Source of the DNA: Cocleimonas flava
GTDB lineage: Bacteria; Pseudomonadota; Gammaproteobacteria; Thiotrichales; Thiotrichaceae
NCBI RefSeq assembly: GCF_004339015.1
Contig: NZ_SMFQ01000005.1
Location: forward strand, 124,001 to 188,000
Length of the DNA: 64,000 nucleotides
Direction: 5' to 3'
The translations under genes and the position numbers were made by a program. The notes beneath the pieces were generated by a model. That model saw only the letters and a list, made by a program, of their open reading frames with translations, made no database searches and was not told where the DNA came from. Below, in pieces: positions 43,523 to 53,448 of the stretch (its first letter is position 1; the number at the start of each line of letters is the position of its first letter).

Positions 43523-44938
43523 TTAATCACCTGCTTTGTCCTCACCCATCTGCTTATATAATTTAAATGCCATATAAGCCATCAGTAGCGTTCCCAAGAT
43601 CAGCATCACCCAGAATAGAATCAGTTTCCAGTTGGTATCTGGAGAGAAGACTTTTCCACTGTTTTCTATTTCGCTAAGTTTGACATTATCCACCATAGAA
43701 CCTGAATCCCGGATGGTTGTAATCAAGTTATTCAGGTCGTTTTGCTGCGAGGGTTTTATGTTTGGATTACCGAAGGCAATTTTAAACGGCTCTTTTCCCT
43801 GTGCTAAAAATAGCAGCTTTCTTGGTGACCATGCCGCTCTGATTTCAGGGAGTTGTTCATCGGTAAACTGCCCTTCTGAATCTAGTGTTACTTTCCAGTA
43901 ACGGTTTTTATTAGGGTTAATTGAAAAGGCACTGCTTTGTAATTGAGTGTCTCCAATGTTTAAGCGATATTGGCTGATGTTATGCGAAAATCTCCACTCA
44001 TCATTGTCATGATTTCGTGAATACAATTTACCCTTGTAGAGTAAGCCGTCTTGCGGTGCGACAAATTCCATTTGTGTAATTGCGGCAACCACATCGCTTT
44101 CAAAAAGCCAATTTCCGTCTTTGTCATAACCTGGTTTTCCAAGGCTTTTCCATTGGGTTTGCTGCTTGCCAGTGCTGTTGTAAATGCCCTGAATTTTTTG
44201 TATATGAACTTGAGAATTTGGATTCAACCAGGTGAGTCGCAGGTATTTTTGTGATGTACAAGAAAAGCCAATCTCATCCTGTATCAGTTTAGAACCTGAG
44301 TAATTGAGTTTAGATACCGTCTGCTTTCGGCTTACTGTCGACCAGTTTTGTAGGTTATTACTACTCTCTAGTTTTAGCGGTAGCACCATGCTCGGCTTTT
44401 CTTGAACCCAATCGAGTTTTAACCCGCACATATTCAATTTATGCCCTGCAGATGTGTTTTCAGGATTTTCTATAATGTACTGGTATTCTTTATCATCCTG
44501 ATGATTATCAGGGTCACCCCCCCACTTTTGGACGATTTTTATACTCTGTTGTCCATTTTGCTGATTGGTATTTTTATTCTGCTCAATGATTACTTTTATA
44601 TTGCCAGTATCCTCCGCTTGCTCTTTGGTAAAAGGATAAAACACCAAAGGCTTTTGTTGTTGCGAATTAACTCTTTCAATCCGGCTCAGCTGATAGGGAA
44701 CCAGTTGACCATCTGCGCTGAAAACACGGATATCTCCATAGTCTTTTCGTTGCATTTTCTCATAGACTATCAGCGGTAAATCAACCTCTCTTAATGAGGT
44801 TGTGGCATTGGTTAATTCTGCCGAATGCGCAAAGTCTTCGAGAGTAAATGGCGCGGCGTTTAGCGAAAATTGCAGTGCCGCTGTTATTGCACATACCCCG
44901 AATACCTTAAGTAATTGATGCTTTGCTTTCATCCTCAT
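43523..44938 (-). CDS. DUF3999-family protein
   Basis: The protein has a signal sequence of about 29 residues (SLNAAPFTLEDF follows) and a large periplasmic domain. A C-terminal membrane span near residue 450 is FWVMLILGTLLMAYMAF, with a short cytoplasmic tail. Together these define DUF3999. Its start overlaps the stop of the DUF2339 gene by 4 bases, the usual partner, so both act together. Repeat copy 10 lies inside it and codes, on this strand, IKIVQKWGGD. The biochemical role is unknown to me. Confidence 0.88.
   Translation of the reverse strand: MRMKAKHQLLKVFGVCAITAALQFSLNAAPFTLEDFAHSAELTNATTSLREVDLPLIVYEKMQRKDYGDIRVFSADGQLVPYQLSRIERVNSQQQKPLVFYPFTKEQAEDTGNIKVIIEQNKNTNQQNGQQSIKIVQKWGGDPDNHQDDKEYQYIIENPENTSAGHKLNMCGLKLDWVQEKPSMVLPLKLESSNNLQNWSTVSRKQTVSKLNYSGSKLIQDEIGFSCTSQKYLRLTWLNPNSQVHIQKIQGIYNSTGKQQTQWKSLGKPGYDKDGNWLFESDVVAAITQMEFVAPQDGLLYKGKLYSRNHDNDEWRFSHNISQYRLNIGDTQLQSSAFSINPNKNRYWKVTLDSEGQFTDEQLPEIRAAWSPRKLLFLAQGKEPFKIAFGNPNIKPSQQNDLNNLITTIRDSGSMVDNVKLSEIENSGKVFSPDTNWKLILFWVMLILGTLLMAYMAFKLYKQMGEDKAGD
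44513..44542 (+). repeat. Dispersed C-run repeat, copy 10, inside DUF3999 gene
   Basis: GTCACCCCCCCACTTTTGGA then CGATTTTTATA, seven C after the A and CACTT in place of TACTT. It lies antisense within the coding frame. Confidence 0.75.
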
Positions 44939-47900
44939 TTTTTATCCTCAATCGAACTTTCTTCCTTGTTTTTCTCTTTGCTAGTTTTCTCTTTGCTGGC
45001 ATTGTCTTCGTTTAGTTCTTCTACTTGCTTGCCAGTTCCATTTTTATCGGGCAATGGCGCAAAATAACCGATGCTGGTTAGCAATACACCCACTACAAGG
45101 AATGAGACAACGCGACCTAAACTACCTAACGCAGCCAGATCAATCACAAACAATTTCAATACCACTAGTCCCAGTATTACCGCACCTGCAACCCACAATG
45201 GGCGAATCTGTTTTTTGCTTGAATACAAGGTGAGTATGACACCCGACAAAGCCCATAAAATAGAAACGGCGGTTTGTACCCAGTTTGAATAGAATAAGAC
45301 ATCGGGATCGTATGCAATGCCAAACCAGTGATGTGCCACTCTAAATAAAGTGAAGTTGAGCCATAAGAATACTAAAGAGGCAAAACCAATCATTAGCGCA
45401 CGCTGATTGAATAACGTTCTGTCAGGATTGTGATTGCCAATCGATGCCGTGTCACCGATGTCGCTGGCAACGTTCCCTATGCCACTAGCACGCCACCATT
45501 TGAACAAGCTGATGAAAACGATCACCACCATGATATCCGTAGGGTTCAATAATGGAATCCACGGCAATGGTTCTGATTGCCCTTTCGATACCAGTGCCAT
45601 CAATGACCACAGCGCTAAATAGGCAGCGAACGCAAAACCAGTCTGCTGTCGATACGTTAGTTGATGCGTACTGAATGGCCAAAACTTCGCTTTAATAATC
45701 ATCCAGAGCGCCAGTGTCGCTGGTATCACATACCAGATATTCAACCAGGCTGAAGAACTGGACAAGTGTTTATTCAACCACCATGTGCCTTCAAGCGTAA
45801 TTAATGTCACCAGTAGAATCAGTAATAAACTGTGGAATATCGGCTGTATTTTCTGGAACACAGCGTGCTTTTCTAGCTGATATAAATGGAAGTAGAACGC
45901 CGCAAAGACAATCGGCCATGCTATCCAACCATTCCATTGTGACGGATGGTAAGCGCTTTGGAAACCAGTTGCCCCAACTTGAGAAAGCCCAAGCAGTATC
46001 ACCAACACAAACAAACCACTGGCTACATACCAGGCGTGCTTCCATTCTGGTTTTAACCGAGTTGCAGCAAGGGTGAAACCAATGCTCACAATCGCGCTTA
46101 GAATGAGTAAATTACTCGCCATCCATTTCAGGTCGAAATAAGTGAAGAGCTGGAAACTAATGCCGCCGAACAACCAGATCAAACCCCAGCCTAGTGCGAA
46201 GGGGCTGATACCTTTTTCCCACACTCTGCGACCTTCGAATTCTTTAAAGAGTAATCTGGCTGAAATTATGCCCGCAACAGCCATCATCATACTGCTGATA
46301 AAGTGACCATTTACAAAAGGTTTTAAGTCGGCGATATGGCTGAATCGAGCGAGGAAAATGGAACCAGCGCCCACCTGTAAGATTAAACCAAAGGCTCTTA
46401 CTGAAATACGATCTTGGCGAGAACCTAACCAGAGTAATCCAGCGCCTTCTAATGCCCAGGCTGCTGCTGTTTGCGTTGGAGCCAAAGCAAATGGAATCGC
46501 CATTGAAGCGAAGATTGCACCTAATGCAAGGAAGGCTTCGGATAACAGTTTTAAGCCATCTCCTTTACGCTTCCATACAAACCATGAAAGTACGATGTAG
46601 AATAAACCCATCGCAAATGAAGAAATCGACACGCCGTATTCAAAGTCTTTTACCAGCGAATATTGAAGCGCTGATGCAGCAAGCGGTACGCCGAATAATA
46701 AGGTGCCATCAACATAGCCTCGCAATTTTGGTGGCTGACGTAATGCGAATAAAACAGCGATTAATACGTAGAACAGGAAGAAAATAATCAGGAACGGTTC
46801 GGTGGTTGCGAACTTGCTATCGTCATATCGCAACACACCCCAAACGGTGCCGATAATAAAGGTAAATGCAAAGCCTAATAAATTCAGTGGGCGCCATGCT
46901 TTAAACCACGCAATCACCACAATCGCGATATTGAGAACGGCATAGTAACTGAATAAATACACATGATTATTTGACCCGCTTGAGGCTAAAACCGGCGCGA
47001 GAAAACCACCACTAAAGCCCAAAACAGCGAGTGATTTTGAGTCTTGTAATACGGCTAATGCCGCACTTAACATGCTGACGACAAACAATAAACCAAAGGC
47101 TAATGCTGGCTCAATGAGCTTGAACATACTAAAGGCTGCGAAGATATCCAGATATAAGATACCAATACCTGCACCTTGTAATAATAAGGCGTAGGTTTCA
47201 TTTTTGTGACGTAATCGCCACCCTAGACCGAGTAAGAACATCGTCCCAACAACGACGCCAATCAAACGGTATTCGATCGGGAAAAAGCCTCGATCAGACA
47301 CGTATTTGAGTAGGAAAGAAACACCAAAGAATAGAATAATGATACCAATGCGAACGAATAGGTTTCCGCCCATAAAGTATTCTTTAATTTTGTCCCCGAC
47401 TTTTTCCAGAATATTGTCTTCGCGCGAAGCATTCGTTGATTCAATAGCGTCAGTCGCTTCTGTAACAGGCGGGATGTAAGGCGTTGAAGCGACTTGATCA
47501 ATAGACTCTGGGACTGCTTGTTGATTTATTGTATTTGTCTCAAGACCTGTTTCAAGGTTTGCTTCATCAGTAGGGGCAACGTTATTAGCTGCTTGCGAAA
47601 TTGTATCTAGATATTCTTGTTGTTGATCATCACCACTTTCGCCATAGGTATTAGTTTGCGGGGTATTCGTCTGCGAAGATGGCTGTCTGATGCTTTTTTC
47701 GTCTTCCACTTCCGATTTGTTAGCATTGGAAAACTTTGCTACAGCTTGATTTGCCCGAGTCTCAGCCTGCCTTTGTTCCCAGTCTTTAGCGAGCGCATCA
47801 CGCAGTGACTTTATCTCTTTAGATAAGCCTAAAACCTGACCCAGCAAAAAACCGACGATGGTTGCAAGTCCAATAAATGCTAATTGCCACTCTCTGCTTC

Positions 47901-47961
47901 CCAATGAGAAAGATAACAACACAGAAACAACCAGAAATATTCCAGCAAAAAGAAACTTCAT
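44935..47961 (-). CDS. DUF2339-family multi-span membrane protein
   Basis: I prefer the ATG at 47961 (MKFLFAGIFLVVSVLLSFSLG), since it directly precedes the first span; the open frame reaches back to 48021. A short N-terminal span pair is followed by a polar linker (residues about 60-200, rich in Asn, Gln, Thr and Glu), then more than 20 hydrophobic spans. The conserved NLFVRIGIIILFFGVSFLLKYVSD marks DUF2339. The C-terminus is a charged Lys/Glu-rich tail. It is translationally coupled with DUF3999. The two are frequent neighbours in gammaproteobacteria. No established function. Confidence 0.9.
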   Translation of the reverse strand: MKFLFAGIFLVVSVLLSFSLGSREWQLAFIGLATIVGFLLGQVLGLSKEIKSLRDALAKDWEQRQAETRANQAVAKFSNANKSEVEDEKSIRQPSSQTNTPQTNTYGESGDDQQQEYLDTISQAANNVAPTDEANLETGLETNTINQQAVPESIDQVASTPYIPPVTEATDAIESTNASREDNILEKVGDKIKEYFMGGNLFVRIGIIILFFGVSFLLKYVSDRGFFPIEYRLIGVVVGTMFLLGLGWRLRHKNETYALLLQGAGIGILYLDIFAAFSMFKLIEPALAFGLLFVVSMLSAALAVLQDSKSLAVLGFSGGFLAPVLASSGSNNHVYLFSYYAVLNIAIVVIAWFKAWRPLNLLGFAFTFIIGTVWGVLRYDDSKFATTEPFLIIFFLFYVLIAVLFALRQPPKLRGYVDGTLLFGVPLAASALQYSLVKDFEYGVSISSFAMGLFYIVLSWFVWKRKGDGLKLLSEAFLALGAIFASMAIPFALAPTQTAAAWALEGAGLLWLGSRQDRISVRAFGLILQVGAGSIFLARFSHIADLKPFVNGHFISSMMMAVAGIISARLLFKEFEGRRVWEKGISPFALGWGLIWLFGGISFQLFTYFDLKWMASNLLILSAIVSIGFTLAATRLKPEWKHAWYVASGLFVLVILLGLSQVGATGFQSAYHPSQWNGWIAWPIVFAAFYFHLYQLEKHAVFQKIQPIFHSLLLILLVTLITLEGTWWLNKHLSSSSAWLNIWYVIPATLALWMIIKAKFWPFSTHQLTYRQQTGFAFAAYLALWSLMALVSKGQSEPLPWIPLLNPTDIMVVIVFISLFKWWRASGIGNVASDIGDTASIGNHNPDRTLFNQRALMIGFASLVFLWLNFTLFRVAHHWFGIAYDPDVLFYSNWVQTAVSILWALSGVILTLYSSKKQIRPLWVAGAVILGLVVLKLFVIDLAALGSLGRVVSFLVVGVLLTSIGYFAPLPDKNGTGKQVEELNEDNASKEKTSKEKNKEESSIEDKK

Positions 47962-48166
47962 TAAAACTACCCATTTGTATTTTTTTGTATAATACTTTTT
48001 ATGTTCAACCCAAGACAGCAATGCCGAAATAGTATCAAAATACTATCCCTTAAGTTCCATCAGAACATCTTATTGCCTAAAAATCTGTAAATCAGAAAAT
48101 TTAGCGATACTGTCTGCGGTGAATTGTATCAGGCTTAAGCTGTTGTGACGCTTAACTAATCACAAC

Positions 48167-48195
48167 CCACCCCCCTACTTTCAGCACTTATTTTG
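48167..48195 (+). repeat. Dispersed C-run repeat, copy 11
   Basis: CCACCCCCCTACTTTCAGC and ACTTATTTTGG, between the divergent DUF2339 and P-loop kinase genes. The G run is lost here. Confidence 0.85.
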
Positions 48196-48251
48196 GTAGA
48201 TGAAGCGCTATCCTGCTATAACAAACTATCGATCATGATCAGGGAGAAAAA

Positions 48252-48749
48252 ATGGCACGATTAATTCTAGTCTGCGGTCCTACAGGCGTTGGTAAAACCA
48301 CTTATTCCGTAGCACTTGCTAAAGATGCTAAAGCTATCAGATTCTCCATAGACCCATGGATGCAAACACTATTCGCAGATGATATGACAGAGTTAGATTA
48401 TTCCTGGATGATTGAAAGAGTGAACCGCTGTTACGAGAAAATCTGGAAAGTCAGTGAACAAATTCTGGCGATCGATGGAAATGTCATTTTAGATCTGGGC
48501 TTTACCACCAAAGAACAAAGAGAATTATTTTCTCAACGAGCAGCTAAGTTAGGCATAGATGCCGAAGTGCATTATTTAGATGCACCGACAGATATTCGCA
48601 GGAAACGTGTGGAGAAACGCAACGCGGAGAAAGACCCCGACGTTTATGCTTTTGAAGTTACTGAGATGATGTTTGATTTTATGGAACCACGATTTGAGAT
48701 TCCTGATGAAGACGAACTTAAGAATGGATGCGTTGTAGATAATACATAG
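48252..48749 (+). CDS. P-loop kinase-like protein (AAA_33 / zeta-toxin-like fold)
   Basis: The Walker A motif GPTGVGKTT (residues 9-17) is near the N-terminus. LSIDPWMQTLFADD-like RFSIDPWMQ follows, then a central helix and a strand with DLGFTTKEQ. A LID-type Arg run IRRKRVEKRNAEKD near residue 118 is typical of small-molecule kinases. The 165-aa length fits. It probably phosphorylates a small hydroxylated compound in the cytoplasm. GGGAG lies 8 bases before the ATG. It is monocistronic. Confidence 0.82.
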   Translation: MARLILVCGPTGVGKTTYSVALAKDAKAIRFSIDPWMQTLFADDMTELDYSWMIERVNRCYEKIWKVSEQILAIDGNVILDLGFTTKEQRELFSQRAAKLGIDAEVHYLDAPTDIRRKRVEKRNAEKDPDVYAFEVTEMMFDFMEPRFEIPDEDELKNGCVVDNT

Positions 48750-48772
48750 GGTTATTGGTTATTGGTTATTGC
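48749..48772 (+). repeat. Short 7-base tandem repeat
   Basis: GGTTATT is repeated three times between the kinase stop and repeat copy 12. It is a small simple-sequence tract. Confidence 0.6.
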
Positions 48773-48776
48773 TTAA

Positions 48777-48807
48777 GTCACCCCCCTACTTATGGGCACT
48801 TTTTTAT
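48777..48807 (+). repeat. Dispersed C-run repeat, copy 12
   Basis: GTCACCCCCCTACTTAT, GGGCACTTTTTTATT, the full consensus, about 28 bases after the kinase stop and 610 bases from copy 11. Confidence 0.95.
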
Positions 48808-48836
48808 TGATGCTTTTATAGAATATTGAATACAAA

Positions 48837-48874
48837 GACTAAGCTTATAACAATCAAACATTATAAGCTTAGTC
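48837..48874 (-). terminator. Terminator of the ATP-grasp/alpha-E/transglutaminase operon
   Basis: GACTAAGCTTATAA (48837-48850) and TTATAAGCTTAGTC (48861-48874) form a perfect 14-bp stem, loop of 10; on the minus strand it runs into TTTGTATT. Confidence 0.82.
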
Positions 48875-48905
48875 CAGTATTTACCTAATCAATGTCACAA
48901 ACTCA

Positions 48906-51900
48906 TTACGATTTAAAACATCTTAGATCTAAGGTGTACGGATATTCAGCTGTCATTTCTTCTGACAATTCACTGAAATCAGAACTACTCTTCTGATGTG
49001 TGACAAAGCTCTGCTTACCACCCAGTAATGGTGGAGCAACTACCGGAGCACTCGCAGGTGTATGACCAAAGTCCCAGAAACGACTGACTCTACGTGATTC
49101 AGCTTCTACCGCATTAATCGGTGAGTTCTCAGGGTTTAATCCGCCCGGATGTGCCACATGGTAAGTACAACCACCTATTGAGCGATCATTCCAGGTATCA
49201 ACAACATCGATAACCAATGGCGCATGAATGCCAATCGTTGGATGCAATGCCGAAGGTGGATTCCACGCTCTGTAACGGATACCCGCAACATACTCGCCAT
49301 GGGTTCCCGTACTCTTTAACGGCACACGATGACCATTACACACAATGATGTAACGTGAATCAGTGAAACCGTTAACAGTTATCTGAACACGTTCTACCGA
49401 AGAGTCCACGTAACGCGCTGTACCCTGACTTCCAGATTCTTCACCCAGCACATGCCATGGTTCAATTGCGCCGTGCAATACGACTTGCTTATCACCTAAC
49501 TGCAACGTTCCGTAACGTGGGAATCTGAATTCAATGAAAGGCGCAAGCCATTCAAATTTGAAGTCATAACCAGCATCATTGATGTCACGGATAATTTCCT
49601 TCATATCCGATGCGACATAATGACCAAGCATGAAACGATCGTGGAGCTCTGTACCCCAACGAACCAAAGGCTTCTTGTATGGATTCTTCCAGAACCAAGC
49701 TAGCAAGGTTCTAATCAACAAGGCTTGCATCAAACTCATGTGAGGATGTGGTGGCATTTCAAAACCACGGAACTCTAGAATCCCCTGACGTCCTGATGCC
49801 GAATCTGGAGAGAATAGTTTATCGATACAAAACTCTGAACGATGCGTATTACCCGTGATATCCGTCAATAAATGACGTAATAAACGATCCACTAACCAAG
49901 GCTGATCAGTCTCGCCACTTGGCATTTGAGAGAATGCGATATCCAACTCATAGAGTTTTTCATCACGACCTTCATCGACACGTGGTGCCTGACTGGTTGG
50001 GCCAATAAATAATCCCGAGAACAAATAAGACAAGGCTGGATGATGTTGCCAGTACGTAACAAAACTCTGTAACAATTCAGGTCGTCTCAGGAACGGGCTA
50101 TCCGTAGGTTGCGCAGCGCCCAGTGTTACGTGGTTACCACCACCGGTACCGGTGTGTCTGCCATCCTGCATGAATTTCTCTGTGCCCAAGCGACAAATAC
50201 GTGCTTCTTCATAGAGAATTTCAGTGTGTTTAACCAGATCTGCCCAGTTGTTCGATGGGTGTATATTAACTTCGATAACGCCCGGATCAGGCGTAATCTG
50301 GAATGAAGTAACACGATGATCACGTGGTGGCGGGTAGCCTTCAATACGCACCGGTGTTTTCAGTTTTTCTGCGGTTAACTCTATGGCACTGATCAATTCC
50401 AGATAATGCTCAAGGTAACTCAATGGCGGCATAAACACGTGCAAATAGCCATCTCGTGCTTCGATAGACAGCGCGGTATGCGGCACATCAACAATAAACT
50501 TTTCGGTTTCCTTTTTCTTTCCTTTCTTGCCTTTTTTCTTACTGCTGGTTTCTTTACCTGAGTCTTTTTCCAGCTTCATGTCGGCAGTTGGCTGCTGTCT
50601 CTTTTTCGACTTACGCTTCAACCAGCCAAAGTAACTTTCAAGAATACCTACATTAGATTCATTTTCATCGTCATCCGAATTTTCATAACGATCAACAACT
50701 TCACCATAATAATCATCTAGCTCGCCTAGCTCTTCCATGGTGTCGCGATCTGTTTGTATTTCGCGCTCATCTTCTGCTTGCCATGGTAATGAGTCGAGTG
50801 GCAATCTGAGACCCATCGGTGAGTCACCTGGTATTAATTGCAGTCGATCATTTCTAAACTGCCAAGGCGCACTGTGCCATTTTAGTTCGTTGTAATCCCA
50901 GCTAATCGGCAGAACATAACCCACTTCACTGTCCAAACCTTGCATCAGCACTTTTGCAATTGCCTGACGTTCTAAGGAGTCTTTCAAACTCGCTTTTTGT
51001 GAGTCGAGATTTATCGGGATCGTACCCTCTTTCCAAAGGAAATATAACTGATCCTCAAACGCCGGAATAATGTACTTATCAGACAGCCCAAGATGCTTGG
51101 TTAAAATACGCGCAAACTCTTTCGCATGTTCAGGCGTCTGTTTGTAATCTTCATAATCTTTCGCTATAAGATCAGGATTTTTCCAGATCGCTTTTCCATC
51201 ATTGCGCCAATAAGTACCTAGCGCCCAGCGTGGAATCTCTTCCCCTGGATACCATTTACCCTGGCCATAATGTAGCAAACTACCTGTAGAAAAACGATCC
51301 TTGAGGTTTAACAGTAACTGCCCTGCCAGAATACGTTTATGTTCTCCAAGTGCATCGGTGTTCCATTGCGGTGCTTCCATGTCATCGATGGAGACAAAGG
51401 TTGGCTCTCCACCCATGGTAAGACGCACATCTTCAGCGATGAGTACTTCATCAACCTTCTCACCCAGAGCATTGATCGCTTGCCACTGCTTTTCTGTATA
51501 AGGTTTGGTTACACGAGGATCTTCCCTTACACGTGTTACAACATTGCTGAAATTGAAGTCGATGACTTCACATTCATCCATGCCGCCTGTTACCGGTGCA
51601 GCACTTCCAGGGTCAGCAGTACATGCCAGCGGAATGTGGCCTTCACTGGCAAATAAACCTGATGTTGGGTCAAGACCAATCCAGCCTGCACCCGGGATAA
51701 ATACTTCACACCACGCGTGTAAATCAGTGAAATCTTCTTCAGGGCCTGAAGGTCCATCCAGTGATTTTTCATCCGAAGTCAACTGCACTAAATAACCTGA
51801 AACGAAACGACTGGCTAAACCGAGGTGACGTAAAATTTGTACCAGCAACCAGGCACTGTCACGACAAGAACCGGTTGCTGTTTCGAGCGTTTCTTCACAG

Positions 51901-52403
51901 GTCTGAACACCTGGCTCCATACGGATGTTATAGCCGATCTCTTTTTCTAAGCGTTGATTCAACTGTACGAGGAAATCCTGTACACGTACTTCAGACTTAT
52001 CAACACCTTTCAGCCACTCGTTGAGCTTGTCTCCATTTTCAGAGACATGTAAATACGGTGATAGCTCATTTTTTAGTTCGGCTTTATATTCAAAAGGATA
52101 ATTTTCAGCATACTCTTCAACGAAAAAGTCAAAAGGGTTAATGACTGTCAATTCTGCCACTAAGTCGACTTCGAAAGAAAACTTGGTGGTTTTGTTAGGA
52201 AATACCAATCGTGCTTCATAGTTTCCGAAAGGGTCCTGCATCCAGTTGATATAATGATCTGCTGGTTCAATTCGCAAAGAATAGGATTTGATCGGAGTAC
52301 GTGAATGTGGAGCCGGCCTCAAACGAATAACATGCGGGGAAAGATTGACGGCGCGATCATACGTGTACGACGTTTTATGGTTTAAAGCTACATCTATTGT
52401 CAT
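48906..52403 (-). CDS. Transglutaminase-like protein with DUF2126 domain
   Basis: The N-terminal bacterial transglutaminase-like domain is followed by a papain-like core with the triad Cys180 (TGSCRDSAW), His229 (DLHAWCEV) and Asp245 (GLDPT). The DUF2126 domain occupies the rest, from about residue 330 (LTMGGEPTFVSIDD) to the end. A charged Lys/Glu-rich insert, about residues 570-650, includes SKKKGKKGKKKETEK and looks like a flexible linker. The 1165-aa length is typical of DUF2126 proteins apart from this insert. It is the third gene of an operon with alpha-E and ATP-grasp, 17 bases after the alpha-E gene. It may modify or cut a peptide product of the ATP-grasp enzyme. Confidence 0.93.
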   Translation of the reverse strand: MTIDVALNHKTSYTYDRAVNLSPHVIRLRPAPHSRTPIKSYSLRIEPADHYINWMQDPFGNYEARLVFPNKTTKFSFEVDLVAELTVINPFDFFVEEYAENYPFEYKAELKNELSPYLHVSENGDKLNEWLKGVDKSEVRVQDFLVQLNQRLEKEIGYNIRMEPGVQTCEETLETATGSCRDSAWLLVQILRHLGLASRFVSGYLVQLTSDEKSLDGPSGPEEDFTDLHAWCEVFIPGAGWIGLDPTSGLFASEGHIPLACTADPGSAAPVTGGMDECEVIDFNFSNVVTRVREDPRVTKPYTEKQWQAINALGEKVDEVLIAEDVRLTMGGEPTFVSIDDMEAPQWNTDALGEHKRILAGQLLLNLKDRFSTGSLLHYGQGKWYPGEEIPRWALGTYWRNDGKAIWKNPDLIAKDYEDYKQTPEHAKEFARILTKHLGLSDKYIIPAFEDQLYFLWKEGTIPINLDSQKASLKDSLERQAIAKVLMQGLDSEVGYVLPISWDYNELKWHSAPWQFRNDRLQLIPGDSPMGLRLPLDSLPWQAEDEREIQTDRDTMEELGELDDYYGEVVDRYENSDDDENESNVGILESYFGWLKRKSKKRQQPTADMKLEKDSGKETSSKKKGKKGKKKETEKFIVDVPHTALSIEARDGYLHVFMPPLSYLEHYLELISAIELTAEKLKTPVRIEGYPPPRDHRVTSFQITPDPGVIEVNIHPSNNWADLVKHTEILYEEARICRLGTEKFMQDGRHTGTGGGNHVTLGAAQPTDSPFLRRPELLQSFVTYWQHHPALSYLFSGLFIGPTSQAPRVDEGRDEKLYELDIAFSQMPSGETDQPWLVDRLLRHLLTDITGNTHRSEFCIDKLFSPDSASGRQGILEFRGFEMPPHPHMSLMQALLIRTLLAWFWKNPYKKPLVRWGTELHDRFMLGHYVASDMKEIIRDINDAGYDFKFEWLAPFIEFRFPRYGTLQLGDKQVVLHGAIEPWHVLGEESGSQGTARYVDSSVERVQITVNGFTDSRYIIVCNGHRVPLKSTGTHGEYVAGIRYRAWNPPSALHPTIGIHAPLVIDVVDTWNDRSIGGCTYHVAHPGGLNPENSPINAVEAESRRVSRFWDFGHTPASAPVVAPPLLGGKQSFVTHQKSSSDFSELSEEMTAEYPYTLDLRCFKS

Positions 52404-52420
52404 ATTTTATTATTCCTGAT

Positions 52421-53446
52421 TCAGGCTTGGGTTTGTTTTTGAGAAAGATCTTCGTCGTTTTGAAGCGGCGACTCATCAATCTCTTCATCTGACGTTTGTT
52501 CGGTTATTACTTCTATCGACTTTGGAAACCAGGTCAGACTGATTCTGTTGTGAATTTTTATAATTCCTTTTTGAATATCATCGAAATAACGATGTAAGAA
52601 TTCCGGAGAGACTTCTTTGTTTTCATCGAAACTGTTCAACTGACCTAGCAATAAATCCCAGCCTTCAAAAACGTCTTGATTATCCGGTAATTTAGAAGCA
52701 CTTCTCTCAATTTCAGATAAGCAGTACTTAATCGAACGAGGAAATTCTTCTCTGCATAAAATAAAGTGAAGGACTTTAGTCGGTTCAATCTTTGGACCAT
52801 TCGCACTTCGATACATCTGCACGGCATTTTGTGCTTTCAGTATTTCAAGCCAGATCAGCATATCAAAAGAATTAATTTCTATACTATCTCGACGCAAGAG
52901 GATACCCGCTGCCACATCCAGTATTCTGGATGTCATATCAGCCCTCTCGAGCATGATGCCTAACTGTAAGAAATCGTAAGCCTGATTTCGACTTAATGAA
53001 TTTTGTATCATGCCATTAAATTGTAATGATCTGGAGATGATTTCTGTTAAGAATTTATAACGCACTCTTTTGTGCGTTGAATCATCCACCGATTCTTTGA
53101 TAAATAAATTCAAATCGTTGAGCATTTCCCACGCTGCCGTAGGTATAACATCTCTGGATGTTCTAGCGTTTTCGCGAGCGGCTTTAATGGATGAGCGAAT
53201 AGAACTTGGGTTTCTGATGTCGGCTAACAGAAACTTGATTACATTCTTCTCAGTAGCTTCGTCATAAAGTTTATTAAATTCATGCTCAGAAGACAGAATT
53301 CGCAATAACATATTCCAATCCAGCTTCTGAGCCTTGGGAATATCCATCATGACTTGCGAAAATGCCTTAAGCATTCTTGCGGTATCTTCAGTTCTTTCTA
53401 TGTAACGGCCTAACCAGTAAACACGTTCTGCACTTGTAGATAACAT
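52421..53446 (-). CDS. Alpha-E domain protein (DUF403)
   Basis: The start MLSTSAERVYWLGRYIERTEDTARMLKAF is the family hallmark, and the whole 341-aa product is mostly alpha-helical, with the E-rich motifs ARENARTSRD near residue 89 and LERADMTSRILD near residue 171. The gene starts 2 bases after the ATP-grasp stop. Alpha-E proteins almost always accompany circularly permuted ATP-grasp proteins and transglutaminases. They are thought to form part of a peptide-synthesis or tagging system, for which the substrate is not established. An acidic C-terminal tail (residues 315-341) is extra. Confidence 0.94.
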   Translation of the reverse strand: MLSTSAERVYWLGRYIERTEDTARMLKAFSQVMMDIPKAQKLDWNMLLRILSSEHEFNKLYDEATEKNVIKFLLADIRNPSSIRSSIKAARENARTSRDVIPTAAWEMLNDLNLFIKESVDDSTHKRVRYKFLTEIISRSLQFNGMIQNSLSRNQAYDFLQLGIMLERADMTSRILDVAAGILLRRDSIEINSFDMLIWLEILKAQNAVQMYRSANGPKIEPTKVLHFILCREEFPRSIKYCLSEIERSASKLPDNQDVFEGWDLLLGQLNSFDENKEVSPEFLHRYFDDIQKGIIKIHNRISLTWFPKSIEVITEQTSDEEIDESPLQNDEDLSQKQTQA

Positions 53447-53448
53447 AA

